NCBI GenBank assembly: GCA_963971285.1
Contig: OZ020248.1
Span: 5,208,001-5,272,000 of the forward strand
Length of the DNA: 64,000 nucleotides
From: Astropecten irregularis
Lineage: Eukaryota > Echinodermata > Asteroidea > Paxillosida > Astropectinidae
Direction of reading: 5' to 3'
Shown: piece by piece, positions 23,875-36,295 of the stretch
Position numbering within the stretch: position 1 is the stretch's first letter
Layout of the letters: every line of letters begins with the position of its first letter
Position numbers and translations under genes: made by a program
Notes under the pieces: model-generated
The model's input: only the letters and a program-made list of their open reading frames with translations
The model's database searches: none
Told to the model about the DNA's origin: nothing

Positions 23875-24229
23875 TGGTATAATGATCAAACTTTAAGTAT
23901 ATATTGCTTTATCCGATTCCGACAATTTATTCTGGGAGACTCATAAGTTATCTTGCTCACATAATTATAATCGGTCCAATTGCTAAGCACTGATCAATTA
24001 TTCATTTGACGTTTCGGCAAATGATACTCTGACCGTCTCCTCCTTAATCTATTATCTTAAATCCTCAAATCAAGTTCAAGTTAATAACCTTAAACTGCAT
24101 TTGAAATTATTGCCCTTTACTTTAATTCAGAGTTACACTTGTTTTTTGTCTGTACTCAAACCAGAACACCATGCAGGATTAGATATAGCATAATTATTAG
24201 TGATGATAAGGTTTCGTGTAAAATTTGGG

Positions 24230-24235
24230 AATAAA
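24230..24235 (+). terminator. Candidate polyadenylation signal for EPDR B
   Basis: AATAAA about 790 bp after the stop codon, in AT-rich sequence. It is one of few full AATAAA motifs downstream of this gene; unconfirmed. Confidence 0.25.
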
Positions 24236-24796
24236 CTGGATTTTTATGAGTTTGGAAATATATCTCAAGTTTATTGTGTCTACTATTTTCAAGTGTTTTT
24301 TTTGAGATAGGGAAGCAAGGTGCCAGTTTATGAACAAGCCCCCGCCCCCAGCCTGGAAATCATCAATTAAACATTAATTGTAAGAGTGAGCACACCCATT
24401 TATTTGCATGAAATTTATCAATGGGAGGTCCGTTGCCTAGCAGCTGTATCACCAGTAGCAACCAGCTTCTTGTAAGCGGTTCATCTTGTTGTTGAAATCA
24501 CATAGATCGTGATTTTAAAAATATACTATCTGCTTGTTTCTCTTTCTTTTCTCTCACTTTTAACATATCGTCTGTTTTAATCATAAAATGCCACAACAAA
24601 CCGCACATCATTCTCAAAGAAATATATACTGTCATTATCCCTCTTCTGTTGCACTGTTAAAAGTCAAAATCAAAAATTCTATAGCACAGTCCAGGTTTTA
24701 TTTAAAGAATTTCCAGGTTTTCAAGCAATATTCCATTAAAAATGGCTGCTTGTAACTGGTAGTCTGACTGGTATAGTTCCTGCAGATATACGGAAC

Positions 24797-25010
24797 AGAG
24801 GCTAAGGCTCAGGCTCCAGTTCCTTTTCGTAAAATCCATTCTGAAATAACTGGTATCAAAATAGAGGCTTATGAAGTTGTGTCTGCGGTTCGGAAGTAGA
24901 TTTCCTGATTTGAAAAGGAAAACAGAGCTTCAGCTCCAATGAAAATCCACAGCAGTATACGAACGACAGAGACGAAGCCTGAGCCTGAGCCTGAGCATCC
25001 ATTTCGTAAT
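24797..25010. repeat. GAGCCT-family foldback
   Basis: Contains GAGGCTAAGGCTCAGGCTCC, the GGTTCGGAAGTAGAT core and a closing GAGCCTGAGCCTGAGC run. Confidence 0.6.
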
Positions 25011-25349
25011 ATATATAAGCATTTGCTAAGCATTAATTCAATCTCCCGGAGTAAAACTGGGCTCTGGCTCTATGCACACAATATCCCTTCAAGATTTGCT
25101 TTCACAATACCTGATCTTCGAGGAGGTCATCAATTGATGGTGATGACCCTGAATAAAATAGATCTAGACTTGCCCAACATGAATAAAGCATGTTATGACC
25201 GTACGAAATGATTGGTACAAAAATAAAATTGTTCAAAAATAGATTACATACAAAATGTGGATTGAAACAATACCTGATGACTGACAATAATATACCGGGT
25301 TCGTTTTTGTTATTTGAAATGAGCAGTCATCATTGCTGATTTTGTGATA

Positions 25350-25455
25350 CCTGGGATCGATTTACGAAGCCCTACGATCGATCGTAACACCAGTTACGGA
25401 GGATAACTCCATCGTATGGCTGCAATGCATCATAAGTCCTACGATTGATAGTAGT
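25350..25455. repeat. Foldback fragment with GTAACTCGAGTTACG-like core
   Basis: Contains CGATTTACGAAGCCCTACG, CGATCGATCGTAAC and GTTACGGAGGATAAC. Related fragments occur at 22536-22610, 29281-29418 and 46800-46905. Confidence 0.55.
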
Positions 25456-25829
25456 GCACTTTCCCCTTAAAAGAGTCGCCCCCATGTTGTGCCGATACCG
25501 CTTAAAGCAGCCAAATTCAACAGCTTATTTTCAAGGCTAGTGGTATTCCAGTACGGATTTTGTGCTACTTTTCACCTATGTATATTGTGTGGGGAGAGGT
25601 TGCAGGATGATCCGTCTGGGGATGTGCTTAATCCGGTATTATGGCTCTAATGCTCGCCAGAGTTAGGATAATGCCCATTTTTAGAAAGAGCTGCAAATGA
25701 CACACAATCGCCATGTTTGTAGGCTCACTCGGGGTCAATGACTGATGGAAAATGGTGCGGAACTTGGATCAAAAGATGTACGCGCGTCATGCTTCATTTT
25801 TGCTAAATTTTTGTCGCACTAAGTTGAAA

Positions 25830-26150
25830 AATGTGGCTTCACACTTTGGTCATTGTCAAAGAAATATAGATTCATGGACAAAAAAATTCAAGAAAGATTC
25901 ATTTTTGACAGTCATCTGCGAACATTCCAGTCCCATACGGTGCGCGCTTTTAAAATCTTTTCACAGAATTTTTGATCTTCCGAAGATCAGACTGGTCAAT
26001 TGATTTTACTCTTTTCTTGATAAATACAGCCTTTCAGGCAGAAAAATGTTATTGGTATGTTTCTCCCATCACCATCTTTATTCCATATAAGTTGTAGGTA
26101 AAAAAACAATTCTGTTTCGGCATTCTACCAAAGTATGATGGTATCTTTAA
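25830..26150 (+). mobile_element. TTAA-MITE copy, left end eroded
   Basis: Forward copy; the right end CAAAGTATGATGGTATCT is followed by TTAA at 26147-26150. Confidence 0.7.
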
Positions 26151-26893
26151 GGTCCGAGTAATGCCAATGTGTGCTGCAATATCTGCAAAAATTCAATCAA
26201 TATTTGGTTCAATGTACATTTGGTGCATGATACTGTTCTCATTTGGTAAATTTAGAATTTGCTTGCGTTATATAATTTGTTCAATATACGAATGCCACAA
26301 AAGGCGCACCACTGAGAACAAAACTGTATGATTTTGAAGCGAATATTCAGATCCAGACATCGAGGTATGTTATTCTTTCCATGGAATGTCTGCGTGTTAA
26401 TAATCTTTTCTGGATGAATACAGGTTGCTTGGTAACTCTTTCTTCTCTCGATGTCAATTCATCAGATTTTCAATTTATTTTTGCACTGATGGTACATGGA
26501 CCGGAAAGGTAAACCATCAAGTGTGGAGAATGATAAGCACACGACAATGCTAGGTTCGTTCCAAAGTGAGAAAGGAAAAGCGAGCTTGTATAACTCTCAA
26601 AATTATTTTTCAGCCTGTTTTGGAATCATCGAGGTCAGTCATGGTGCCAAACTGAATAGTCTGAATAGCTGCATCTTTTCAAAAAATGTCCTTCAAATTG
26701 TTTACAGTACCATTAGAGCATAAGCTCCCAGGAAGGTGGAAATTCAATGCACGGTATTAAACAGTTAGTCTGTACTTCAATAAGTTCAAAAAGTCTCAGC
26801 TGATGCATGATCACGCTATGAAGTCGTGATATTCACATGTCACTCACATGCAAACATCTCACCTATAGCTATGCGTGTGGTGACTTATTTGAA

Positions 26894-27244
26894 TTAAAGT
26901 TCATATCAAACTTTGGTTTTTTTGGTCAAAGAAATACAGATTCGTGGGCAAAAATATCAAGGAAGATACAGCAACAGTCATCTGTGAAAATTTCAGTCGC
27001 ATACGGTGTCCATTTTTTAAAAAAACAGTGAGAAACGGCCACAGTATTTCTTAAGTCTTTTCTCTGTCATTGTTGATCTTTAAAAGATAAAAAAAAATGG
27101 TGACTGGTTGTTCTGGATAAATAGAGCATTTCAAGCAGAAAAACGGTATGTTTCTACCATCACCATCTTTATACCCTGTAAGTTACAGGTAAATCTATGA
27201 ACATTTCTGTTTCAGTATGCTACCAAAGTATGATACTACCTTAA
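26894..27244 (+). mobile_element. TTAA-MITE copy
   Basis: Forward copy with TTAA at both ends and a diverged left terminal repeat (AGTTCATATCAAACTTTGG). Confidence 0.75.
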
Positions 27245-28015
27245 AGGTGTAGTGAATTTTAAAGTTGAGAATTCTACGAATATTAGAACTAAACTACATG
27301 GCGATAGTTTGATTTGTTATTTGCAAGTCGTGTCAAGCTTCTCAGTCCGGCTTTGATCATCAAGGCCTGGGGCCCAGAGTTTTGCACTATTTCCAATTTT
27401 TTTTTTTTTTCAAAAAAAAAGTTGGGATCGGTTTGGCCAAAACATTTTTGTTTCCTCGTCGCATCGCGTGATCGTATTTTCAATACAATTATTTGCTCCA
27501 CAAGTCGAAATATAAAGGAACAGCGTGGGAACAGGAAGGCCTCTGCACGGTCCATTGGTGAATAAATCCCAGTGGAAACCTAGCCTTTTCGATATGACTA
27601 CAGGGTTTCGCCTGACATTTTTGTTCATGCAAGTGAAAGGCTGATTCCAATGAGCAGAATAAGTGGGTAGAAGGTCACCTCCAAAAGATTCTTATATAAG
27701 TCGATGGTTTGTACGTCTCCACACCGCTGTGGATAATGACCCATTTTGGGGGTCTTTCTCAGCCTTTGAGAAAGATCCTGCTAGGATCGAAACGTCGTAA
27801 GGCCTCCTAACTCCAAGCATTTGATATATTTCATCAGGTTATTTTGGCTGATGAGCAGTTTGCAGCAGTTTATTACCTGCAATGACCCATTTTTGGTAAA
27901 ATATTTCGGGTTTTTAACGTTACAACTCGTTTCATTAACGCTTAACATGCCCCAAAATAGCAACTGTGGACTTCCATTCATTGACTTCAAACTTGGCTAT
28001 CAAACTATATAAACT
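27245..28015. other. Intergenic stretch with one foldback copy
   Basis: Positions 27752-27882 are half of a GATCCTAGCAGGATC foldback with its conserved tail. The remainder, including T and A runs near 27395-27420, is not recognised. Confidence 0.45.
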
Positions 28016-28243
28016 GGGGCTAATTTCACAATTTGCTTAAGCACCAAAAACCTAGGTAAACAACATCAGTATGCCAGCTAAAACTCCTTGTGAATGTGAT
28101 GATCAGCAAATAATGGTCAACTGCAAGTCAAAAGCAGTAAACATCACATGAACATTTGGTTGGTTATTCTGTATGATGTGAAGGAAGACTTTTTGTGCTT
28201 AAGCAATTTTTGTGCTTATAAGGAGCTCTATGAAAATGACCCC
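28016..28243 (+). mobile_element. GGGGCC-foldback, alternative-core subfamily
   Basis: Ends GGGGCTAATTTCAC and GAAAATGACCCC, with the CAGTATGCCAGCTAAAACTC core seen at 8.85 and 12.6 kb. Confidence 0.65.
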
Positions 28244-28508
28244 TGATGATAAACCGTATGGGACGGTTAACGTTTGAACGGTGGCTCTATTACAAGGGAC
28301 ATTGTTAAAACGTGTGTCCAAAGTTGGTGTAAATGGGTACTGTTAGTGTGGGGTGTCTGCGATTTCATAATTTAAAACCCGTCCGTGCTTGTAAAGGTCG
28401 GCCTGACAGATCGACCGCATAAAGTTTGCAATTTGCATAAAGGTACGCGCATTGAACAAGATTTGTATGGATTCATAATGGGTGACTGCAAAATAATAAC
28501 AACAAGTT

Positions 28509-28686
28509 ATCCGGGGTTGTCAGTGTAGATGTGGGCCGCGGTTCTAGTGCAGTGACGAGGACACAGAGGTCGATCCCTAAAGCACCAGTCGGTTATTCAC
28601 TTCACCACGGCACACGTAGTAAGCCAGCTTGCCTCGCATTCGTGTTGTCCATAGGCTCAAGACTGCAGGAGAAAAGTGACTCAAGA
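28509..28686 (+). promoter_or_regulatory. EPDR C leader/proximal promoter, shared with EPDR D
   Basis: The 180 bp before the start codon are nearly identical to 37909-38090 before EPDR D, including GGTTCTAGTGCAGTGACGAG and CACCAGTCGGTTATTCACTT. The conservation reflects recent duplication and probably contains the 5' UTR. No TATA box is evident. Confidence 0.5.
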
Positions 28687-31600
28687 ATGATGATGTTGTC
28701 CGGTCTCGTCCTGTGCGTGTTGGTGGTGGGGGCAGCGGCAATCACGCCGGTCGTACCGCCAAGCTTCGGTAACGGCAAGCCTCTACCATCTGCAAACGAT
28801 CCTAAGCCGAAACCATGCTGCGCTCCTCGAGCTTTTACATTCACCCAAAGTAAGTGCGAAGCCGACGACTGACAGCATACGAAACCCGACTTGAGGCTAT
28901 AGGCTTGGGACTGAATAAGCTACCGCCATTTGAAGCCCCAAAACGAAATGAAGACACTAGGCCACACGACGACGCCAAAGAAAGGCTCCAGATTCGCTTT
29001 TTTTTTTTTAATCTCAAGCCCTTCATTTCAGTTAGGGTACGAAACGGCAGTAGCAAAGTAAATTCCAAGACTAGCCTCAAGCCTCATTTCGAAAAGGGCA
29101 TAATTCTTGCTGGCCCTTAATTTGATGGAATTTGTTCAAATCCACTTTTCAATGAAGCCCCTTTACTAATCCATAACGTTAATACAGGTACGGAAAGTAA
29201 ATCTCGATTTCGATAGACAATGACGTAGCAGACATTGGTGAGAGAATAGTCTCCGAGATTCATAGTACATTATTCTTCCAGGGGTCGATTTCACCAAACT
29301 CTTCGTAACTTACTACCAAGTAGGACTTGTGATGCATTGAAGACCCACATACGATACGATGGGTTATCCTTCGTAACTCGAGTTACGATCGATGACAGAG
29401 CTTCATGAAATCGACCCCTTATTCCATATTTATTTATAGGTTATGTAAAATTAATGGAGTCATTTTGTATGTCTTGCCCGTGCAGCTGGCACCACGTCAG
29501 CACTAAATCCCGAAGGCAAACTGTACGTGGAGACTGTCCACACTGAAGGGGCGTACAGTGCCATTGGCGAACGCTACTCCATCAAGCTCTTCGAGGATTT
29601 CCACAACAAGACAACAGAACATATTAGGTTGATTGAAGATTACAAAAAGGTGTGTGTGATATCCACTGTCTCATCAATCATAAGAGGAAATTTCACTCTG
29701 TAGAAGTCTTTTTGATGAAGCAAATTTTGTTGAATAGTCTCATTTATTTTGGATTGGGTCTATACATTTTTTGGGTATAGCCTGTTTGATTGCATTTTGT
29801 TTGAAATAATGTTGCATGTGGGTCGTTCTGTTGTGCTTGCTGTTGCTGCTGCTAATGTTGTTGCTGCTGCTTCTGCTGTTGTTACTTTTGGTGATATTGT
29901 TGCTGCTGTAGGGCCGCTGCTGCTGTTGTTGTTGCTGCTGCTTCAACAGTTATTGCTGGTGTGCTGCTTTTGCTGTTGGGCCGCTTCTACTATTGTTGTT
30001 TCTGCTGCTGCTACTTCCTCTGCTGCTGTTGCTGCTACTTCCTGTTGTTGCTGCTGCCGCTGCTGACGCTGTTGTTAGGGCCTACTGTTTTTTGCTGCTA
30101 CTACTGCTGATGCTGTTTTTGCTGCTGCTGTTGTTAGTGTTGCTGCTCTTTCTACTGCTGTTTGGCCGCTTCTACTAAGTTGTTGTTTCTGCTGCTGCTA
30201 CTTCCTCTGCTGCTGCTGTTGTTGTTGCTGCTGCTGCCGCTGCTATTTCTGCTGATGCTGTTGTTAGTGTTGCTGTTCTTGCTGCAACTGCTGCTGGGTG
30301 AAGTAACACTGATGAAGACGCTTTTTCCTATATTTTCCTCTTCTATTTGGCCACAGGATGTCTCGTATTTCATCTTTAAGACGGGAGAGGATGAAGCATG
30401 CTTCGTCGGCAAACCAGATGGGAGGTTCACTCAGGAATGCGTACCGGGTGAGTTAGAGAAATTACTGCGAGTGTCTTGACTTGACTTTACAACTAGTTGT
30501 ACCATGGTTATACTGTCAACAGTCTATAACCAATACAGCTTTTAGGATAAAGGTTGTTGGATCCCCGTGATTTCTTCCTTTGAACATTAATGTCAACTAG
30601 TCGTGAATGGGGGGGGGGGGCAATGTTTAAGTACGGCCGTTACATCAAAACACTTGCACAGTATTTATATGGACTGAGGCCACCTGGCTGTGCCAGCGGC
30701 CATCTTACTGCACAAGACAGAAACAAATGTCAATTGGGGCGCACCCGTTAAACTTTTGTTGCCACAAAAGATGTTTTGGCTAACTCTGGCGAGGGCGTCT
30801 CTGTGACGTAGTACCTTTGTATAAAATATTTGGCCCTCCAAGATAGCAACTAGTCTTGATGTGCCGGACAATGACATATGTGGGCTGATAATGTCGGGAG
30901 GATTGCGAGTCCAGATTTCTTTATAAAATGATGACGTACGTAAATATAGGGCTCCTGAGTCACAGAATTCACTTTAAAGGTAGAAACATATCGTTAAAAT
31001 GTTTCCCCCTGAAATGCTGTATTTGTCAAGAAATTAGTAAAATCAACGACCGAAAATATGTTTGATCTTTAAAGATAAAAAATAACAGAGAAAAGACTTA
31101 GAAAGTACTGTGGTCGTTTTTCACTGTTTTCTCAGAAAGGCGGCACTGTATGGGACTGGGAATTTCACAGATGAATGTTACTGTATCTTCCTTGATATTT
31201 TCGCCCATGAATCTGTATTTCGTTGACAAAAACCAAAGTATGATATTACCTTTAAGACACATTAGACAGTTATGAGTATACTCCCAACTCATGTAGCGTA
31301 AACCATTATGCCTCAAGTACTGATCCACCAGGGGCCAATTTCATGAAACTGTTAAGCACAAAGATTTGCTAAGCATTTCTGGATTAATAAAAACAGGGTT
31401 AACAATCAAATTTCCACGTGTTGTATATCACTTGTGATCGTTCTTTGGTTGTTGTTCGCTGACCATGAATATCAAATGGAATTATTAATGGTGGTTTGTT
31501 TTATTGGGCGAGACATTTTTGTGCTAAGCACATTTTTGTGCTATGCAGCTCTATGAAATTGGCCCCTGGGAAACACGACTTTCGGCCCTGTGTACACTAG

Positions 31601-33578
31601 TATTTGGCCATGCACATGTTAATACCCAACTCGTTTTGCTCTGTGTGACATTTTCAACAACAAGGTACCTGGGCAACACGTTACCGAGACTGTTACCGAA
31701 AATGTTGACAATGTACGTACACTCTGCTTAATTACCTGATACCTACCTGGCATAGTTGTAAACTCATTCCTTGTGTATTTTCACTCATACTCCACCAGAT
31801 GATGCTACTTTTGTTGGCGATTCTACCCTCGGTGACCACGATCTCCTTCTACATAGCTGGTACTTTGCTGAAGACGAGGGGGCCCGACACATCGTGAAGA
31901 CTGTTCAGAAAGAAGAATGTGTACCAGTGTCGCTATTGATCCGTGAATTCAACCCAGAAACCGGTGAGTCTTCTAACCCGGATGTTATAAAATTAGCCTC
32001 TGAGCATTTACAAAGGGGAGGCTCAGGCTCCGTCTCAGGCTCCAACTCCATTTCGTGAATCCCTTCTGTAATAACTGGTATAAAAATACAGGCTTTTGGC
32101 TGCGGTTCGGAAGTCGAGTCTCTGGTTTGAAAAGGAAAACAGAGCTTCAGCTTCAGAAAAGGGTAGGCCTACATGTATTATGTGATCTGCTCTCACGTTG
32201 AGGAGCTCTCCTTATTTAAAACACTATTACAAATTGCAGATTTTCTTTTTGAAAATAATAGGCCCCTATCAAGTATAGGAGCCTACTGTTTATTGTGCCT
32301 GCCCAATAATTGTGACATTGCCCCAAATATCATGCCTACAATGCACTACGATGTTAATATCTGTTATTCCTATATTTAAAGGTACTGCTTTGGTAGCATA
32401 CCAAAAATTAAAAAAATATCCACAGATTTACCTATAAAGATAGTGATGGTAGAAACATATACCATTAACATTTTTTCTGCCTGAAATGCTGTACCGGTAT
32501 AAATCTAGAAAATAGTAAAACCAAAGACCAAAAACAGTTTTTGATCTCAGGGACATCAAAAATCCTGTGAATAGATTCGTTTTTTTTGTTTACTGTTTTG
32601 CATAAAAGTGGACACCGTGTGGGACTGAATATTTCAAAGATGACTGTTATTGTATCTTTCTTGATATTTTTGCCCACGAATCTGCATTTCTTTGGCAAAA
32701 ACCAAAGTATGATATTACCTTTAACCATACCTGTAGATTATTAAGTTTTTAAGAGTAACCTTTCTGTACTCTCATGAAATAACCACAAGAGAAATTTACT
32801 GAATCTTAAGTCATTGAAAGGTGAACAAAGAAAATTGACTGGAGAGGGATTTGAACCGGCGACCTTCTAAATACCGTACAGGTACGGTATTCAGAAGGTC
32901 GCTGGTTCGAATCCCGCTCCAGTCAATTTTTCTTTGTCCACTTTTCTTTTATTTGCTTATATGATAAGTATGATATTACTTTTAGTCATGAGATTTGTTG
33001 TTGTATTCATTTACAGAGGAGGAGGAGAGCGTGCAGACTGTGTCACTGTATGATTTCAACCTCGGTATCTGTGACCCTGATGAATATTTCAAGCCTCCAG
33101 AAATCTGTGACGAGGTAAGTCACTGATTTTCTGGCTTAAATGTTGTCATATGACACTAAGTATTGTTTATCTTTCATTAATCAATAAACAAAAACAAATT
33201 GGTTGAATTCTATAAGGTTACAACAATCCTTCATTTTCTTTTTCGCTCTTGTTTTTGTATAATTGCTAATCAGCTTCATGGCACATCGTGCATTTTGTGT
33301 CAAAACAAGGATTTAGTCAAGTTATTCAATTTCGATCTGGCAATAAAAAATGAGATGACAATTTGCCCAGTAGAGTGGCCACAGCTGTTCGTATAATGAT
33401 TATTTACCGAGGAATTTACCCTTGGGAAGCCTATACCTGTACTCCTGCAGAGAACTATGAAGGTAGGTCTAAGATGTTCATGTTGTTCCATCGTGTGTTC
33501 ATATTTCAGGATCGTGCTCTGTCTGAGCCACCCGTGGAGATGTTGAAGATGGCCAAAAGAAAGGGACTTTTCTATTAG
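28687..33578 (+). CDS. Ependymin-related secreted protein (EPDR gene C)
   Basis: Coding exons: 28687-28849, 29486-29649, 30357-30447, 31799-31963, 33017-33114 and 33510-33578, all GT-AG with phases 1, 0, 1, 1, 0. The product is 249 residues. The signal peptide is about residues 1-18 (MMMLSGLVLCVLVVGAAA), followed by a Pro-rich linker and the Cys-Cys pair at 44-45 in KPCCAPRAFTF. Exon 2 has one sequon (NKT). Exon 3 reads SYFIFKTGEDEAC and ends ECVP. Exon 4 has VGDSTLGDHDLLLHSWYF and EECVPVS. Exon 5 has DFNLGICDPDEYFKPPEIC. The C-terminus is AKRKGLFY. The first of three successive ATG codons is taken as start. It is a near-duplicate of EPDR D, with spacing of about 9.4 kb between start codons. 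Intron 2 holds a large TGC/TGT repeat that is also in D. Confidence 0.93.
28885..29100. repeat. Foldback with GAGGCTATAGGCTTGGG arms, EPDR C intron 1
   Basis: Arms carry CTTGAGGCTATAGGCTTGG and its approximate inverse near 29070-29095. A related but deleted copy lies at 38290-38380 in the same intron of EPDR D. Confidence 0.55.
29281..29418. repeat. Foldback with GGGGTCGATTTCACCAAAC end, EPDR C intron 1
   Basis: The ends are GGGGTCGATTTCACCAAAC and CATGAAATCGACCCC; the centre contains TAACTCGAGTTACGATCGAT. Absent from the matching intron of EPDR D. Confidence 0.65.
29839..30300. repeat. TGC/TGT trinucleotide repeat tract, EPDR C intron 2
   Basis: About 460 bp of imperfect GCTGTTGCTGCT-type repeats, open in several frames as runs of Leu, Ala or Cys. 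The tract sits just before exon 3, as in EPDR D. Confidence 0.85.
30974..31255 (-). mobile_element. TTAA-MITE copy with internal deletion, EPDR C intron 3
   Basis: TTAA flanks are kept, but about 80 bp next to the left end are missing. Confidence 0.7.
31331..31566 (+). mobile_element. GGGGCC-foldback MITE, EPDR C intron 3
   Basis: A complete copy, with CCAGGGGCCAATTTCATG and GAAATTGGCCCCTGG extending the palindrome by three bases on each side. Confidence 0.75.
32009..32166. repeat. GAGCCT-family element, EPDR C intron 4
   Basis: Contains GGCTCAGGCTCCGTCTCAGG and the GGTTCGGAAGTCGAGTCTCT core; the right half is missing. Confidence 0.55.
32376..32724 (-). mobile_element. TTAA-MITE copy, EPDR C intron 4
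   Basis: Reverse copy with TTAA at 32376-32379 and 32721-32724. Confidence 0.75.
32735..32945. repeat. Inverted pair of tRNA-SINE tails, EPDR C intron 4
   Basis: Two head-to-head copies of a SINE segment meet at the palindrome TACCGTACAGGTACGGTA. Each arm carries a B-box-like GGTTCGAATCCC or its inverse and a CTCCAGTCAATTTTTCTTTG tail. The element, with the same 70 bp on its left, recurs at 44675-44890. Confidence 0.7.
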
Positions 33579-33767
33579 GCTCATCCTTTTCCTGGCGAAC
33601 CCGGTTATCTCGAAGACACCGCCTCAGTTGTTGTTTCGTTTAATTTCTATTTCGTTTGACCATTTTGGATCGAGCAGTAAGAGTAAGGCATTAGGCCGTA
33701 TAAAGCTTGGGTTTAAATAACTGTTATCTCAAAGTCACAGTGTTAGGTCGACCTTTTTACCTGTTGG

Positions 33768-33905
33768 TGCGCCACCAAGAGTTCAAAACACGTTGGCCAA
33801 TCACAATGTGCGGAATCGGTCGACTCTTTCCAGATGCGTATTCGACAGATTTTGTGCATTGTGATTGGCTAACGTGCTGCAAACTCTTGGAGGCGCACTA
33901 TTTTG
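33768..33905. repeat. Foldback with CCAAT-containing arms after EPDR C
   Basis: Arms GTTGGCCAATCACAATGTGC and GCATTGTGATTGGCTAACGT pair around a hinge; outer arms GCGCCACCAAGAGTT and AACTCTTGGAGGCGC also pair. A decayed version follows EPDR D near 43886-43960. Confidence 0.65.
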
Positions 33906-33982
33906 AATCGCACATACTCTGGCGTGGCAAGTCAACTTAACCCATTCTAAGTATGCCTATTATAATTCAGCGAGAAATAATT

Positions 33983-34282
33983 ATAGACCTTTCTTTTGTT
34001 TATAAATACTGGTTGGCAAGATATGGGCGGCCAAATGTTGCAAATCATTTCGTCTTCTTCACAGACGGCGTAAACAACTTCAACGTTTTTGCAAACTTTC
34101 CATAACTGTACAAAATACATATCAGCATCGCTTGTGTTGTTTCCATTACATTCAGCAATATCTGCAATTTGCGTACAAATTGGGTAATATGTGTGGTTAA
34201 TTTTTATGCCTGGCTCGCCATAGTTTCCGCCATGCTGGTTGGCAAAAACGCGGTCTGTGACGTTGCAAAAGAAAGGTCTATA
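33983..34282. mobile_element. Foldback MITE with TAGACCTTTCTTTTG ends
   Basis: The inverted ends are TATAGACCTTTCTTTTG and CAAAAGAAAGGTCTATA. The TA at both borders could be a TA target duplication. A partial copy is at 7162-7380. Confidence 0.65.
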
Positions 34283-35079
34283 CTGAATTGGATTTCACGA
34301 ACATGATTAAGAAAAAAGTTTTTAAGGGATTTTTGTCCCAATATCCTCTTTAGATCATTCTATAAGTGAAGTTCAACAATGTTGATTTTACTTAGAAGAA
34401 TCAGCTAAAATATTAGGTTTTTAATTCCTTTCTTCACTTTCATTTGTTTAGTGGGTCTATTAGAATAAAAAAGCAAACTTCAAATGAAATATAAGTCTCT
34501 TGAATTATTCATTTGTTTAGTTGTCAATTTACGAATTACAATAACATTTAATGATCAAATTACCGAAGACAATCATTACCAATGTGATAATCCTGGGCAT
34601 ATAAAGATTAATCATTAGCATTTTATTGCCGTAGGATATGGAATCAATAAATAGAAACAGAAATAGTATTCATGTTAATATACTTTATGATACCGTTGAC
34701 CTTGTATACAGGAATTTTCCTGATAACTTAATCATTTGGAAAGTCCACTTTTCTCCTCAGTTGTATTCTCTTTGAAATGAATCGAATTTAAGATACTTCG
34801 CTTACTAATCATACAGACGAAATAGAAAGTCCCTACGGGATCTTTTGCATCAGAGTAGCCTTCCTAAGAATAAGCCCAACTAAAAAAACTTAAAAATGAT
34901 TTATAAGTTCCACGAAGCCGTTACATGAGCTGTCTCAAACTATACCCTTCACATACAAGTGGTTACTGTGGTCTCGCATCGATTTTATTCTAGGATATTA
35001 AACTATCTGTTCATTTAACCATGAGTTTTGGAGGTTAGTTCTAGAATTGATGTAGAAATAAAAAAAATATTGACAGTTT
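34283..35079. other. Downstream flank of the EPDR C duplication block
   Basis: No gene seen. Parts of 34320-34680 match 44560-45130 after EPDR D (for example TAGTGGGTCTATTAGAATAA), which marks the extent of the segmental duplication. Confidence 0.5.
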
Positions 35080-36295
35080 GGTTCGGAGTAATTTTATTAC
35101 CTTTATTGCACAGAAACATTAAAAAGACACATAGTGCAAGAGGGAAGCCCCGAACAGGCACACAGGCCAACAAAATGGGGACCCCTTACAACATCAAAAC
35201 CAAGAGATAGACTGGCAGAGGACAGGCACAATTAACAGGCAAACAACCGAGGACAAAGATAAAATAATATTCCTAGTAAAAAAAAAATTAAAAGATGGGA
35301 GATACTACTTATTAAAACTCCGGAAAGATATAGGAGATATGATAAAAAAAAAAACAATAAACAGGTAAAGAGAACCCCAAATTTCACCCGTCAGTAGCTG
35401 GATTGTGTATCAATGGCTTGTGTGGTAGTGCTTGAATATACCTTGTTTAAAAAAAGAAAACTCTTGAGAATTTCTTATGTTACATGGGATTCCGTTCCAG
35501 GAATTGTATATGTGGTTAAAAAAGGTTTGCCTAAAAATACCAGTTTTACATTTGTTGGGAATAAGAGTAATTGAATCGGAAGATCTCAAATTGAGTCAGT
35601 GTTGCGGAAGTTAACCTTGTCATCAATTATAATAGATGTCAAATTCTGGAGGCCCTTGAAAAAAGGACATTATCTTTGACTTTACGACGATTTTCTAGGC
35701 TGAGGAGGTCTAAAATTTTTAAGCCGCTCCTCATACGGGGCAGAACTCCTAAGAATAAATTTAGTGGCACGCCTCTGGACTTTTTCAAGACCTTTATAGC
35801 ACTAGGATTCCAGATCTCGGACCCGTATTCCAAAATGGGTCTAACATGCGCTAAATAAAGAGTTGTACGTGTTGCAATATCGTAAACATCGAAACAAGTG
35901 TGCCTGATCATACCTAGAATGCGGTTGGCTTTGCAAACCATTATGTTGATGTGCAACTTCCAACTCAAATTGTCGGTCACCATAATACCAAGATCATTCA
36001 TATTATCAACAAATAGTAAACTATGGTTGCCAAGTTTATACTCAAAAGGGGCAACATGATGGTGTTTACGGGTTTTGACAGGTAGCACAACACATTTGTT
36101 AACATTGAAGTCAATATCCCAAGTTATACTCCAATTAAAAATAGCATCGAGATCAGTTTGCAGGGCCCTTTGGTCATCATTGGTTGATATGGCACGATAA
36201 CATTTTACATCATCAGCAAAAAGTGCAATTCGTGTATCTGGCGAGACACAATTAATTATTAAATTAATAAGTCAGGCCCGAGTCCTCCATTGCTA
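35080..36295 (-). pseudogene. 5'-truncated LINE reverse transcriptase remnant
   Basis: On the minus strand the frame preserves the reverse-transcriptase catalytic motif FADDVKCY (FADD at 36220-36209), preceded by VSPDTRIAL. The following regions read DLGIMVTDNLSWKLHI, KANRILGMIRHTC and LYLAHVRPILEYGSEIWNP. This order is typical of the palm and thumb of CR1/jockey-type non-LTR elements. The frame is damaged after KVLKKSRG, where the usual VQRRATK-like segment is lost, then resumes as LKILDLLSLENRRK. The endonuclease and the first reverse-transcriptase motifs are absent, so the copy is 5'-truncated at about 36290. The 3' region continues to about 35080. It sits between the two members of the C/D duplication. 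Confidence 0.8.
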
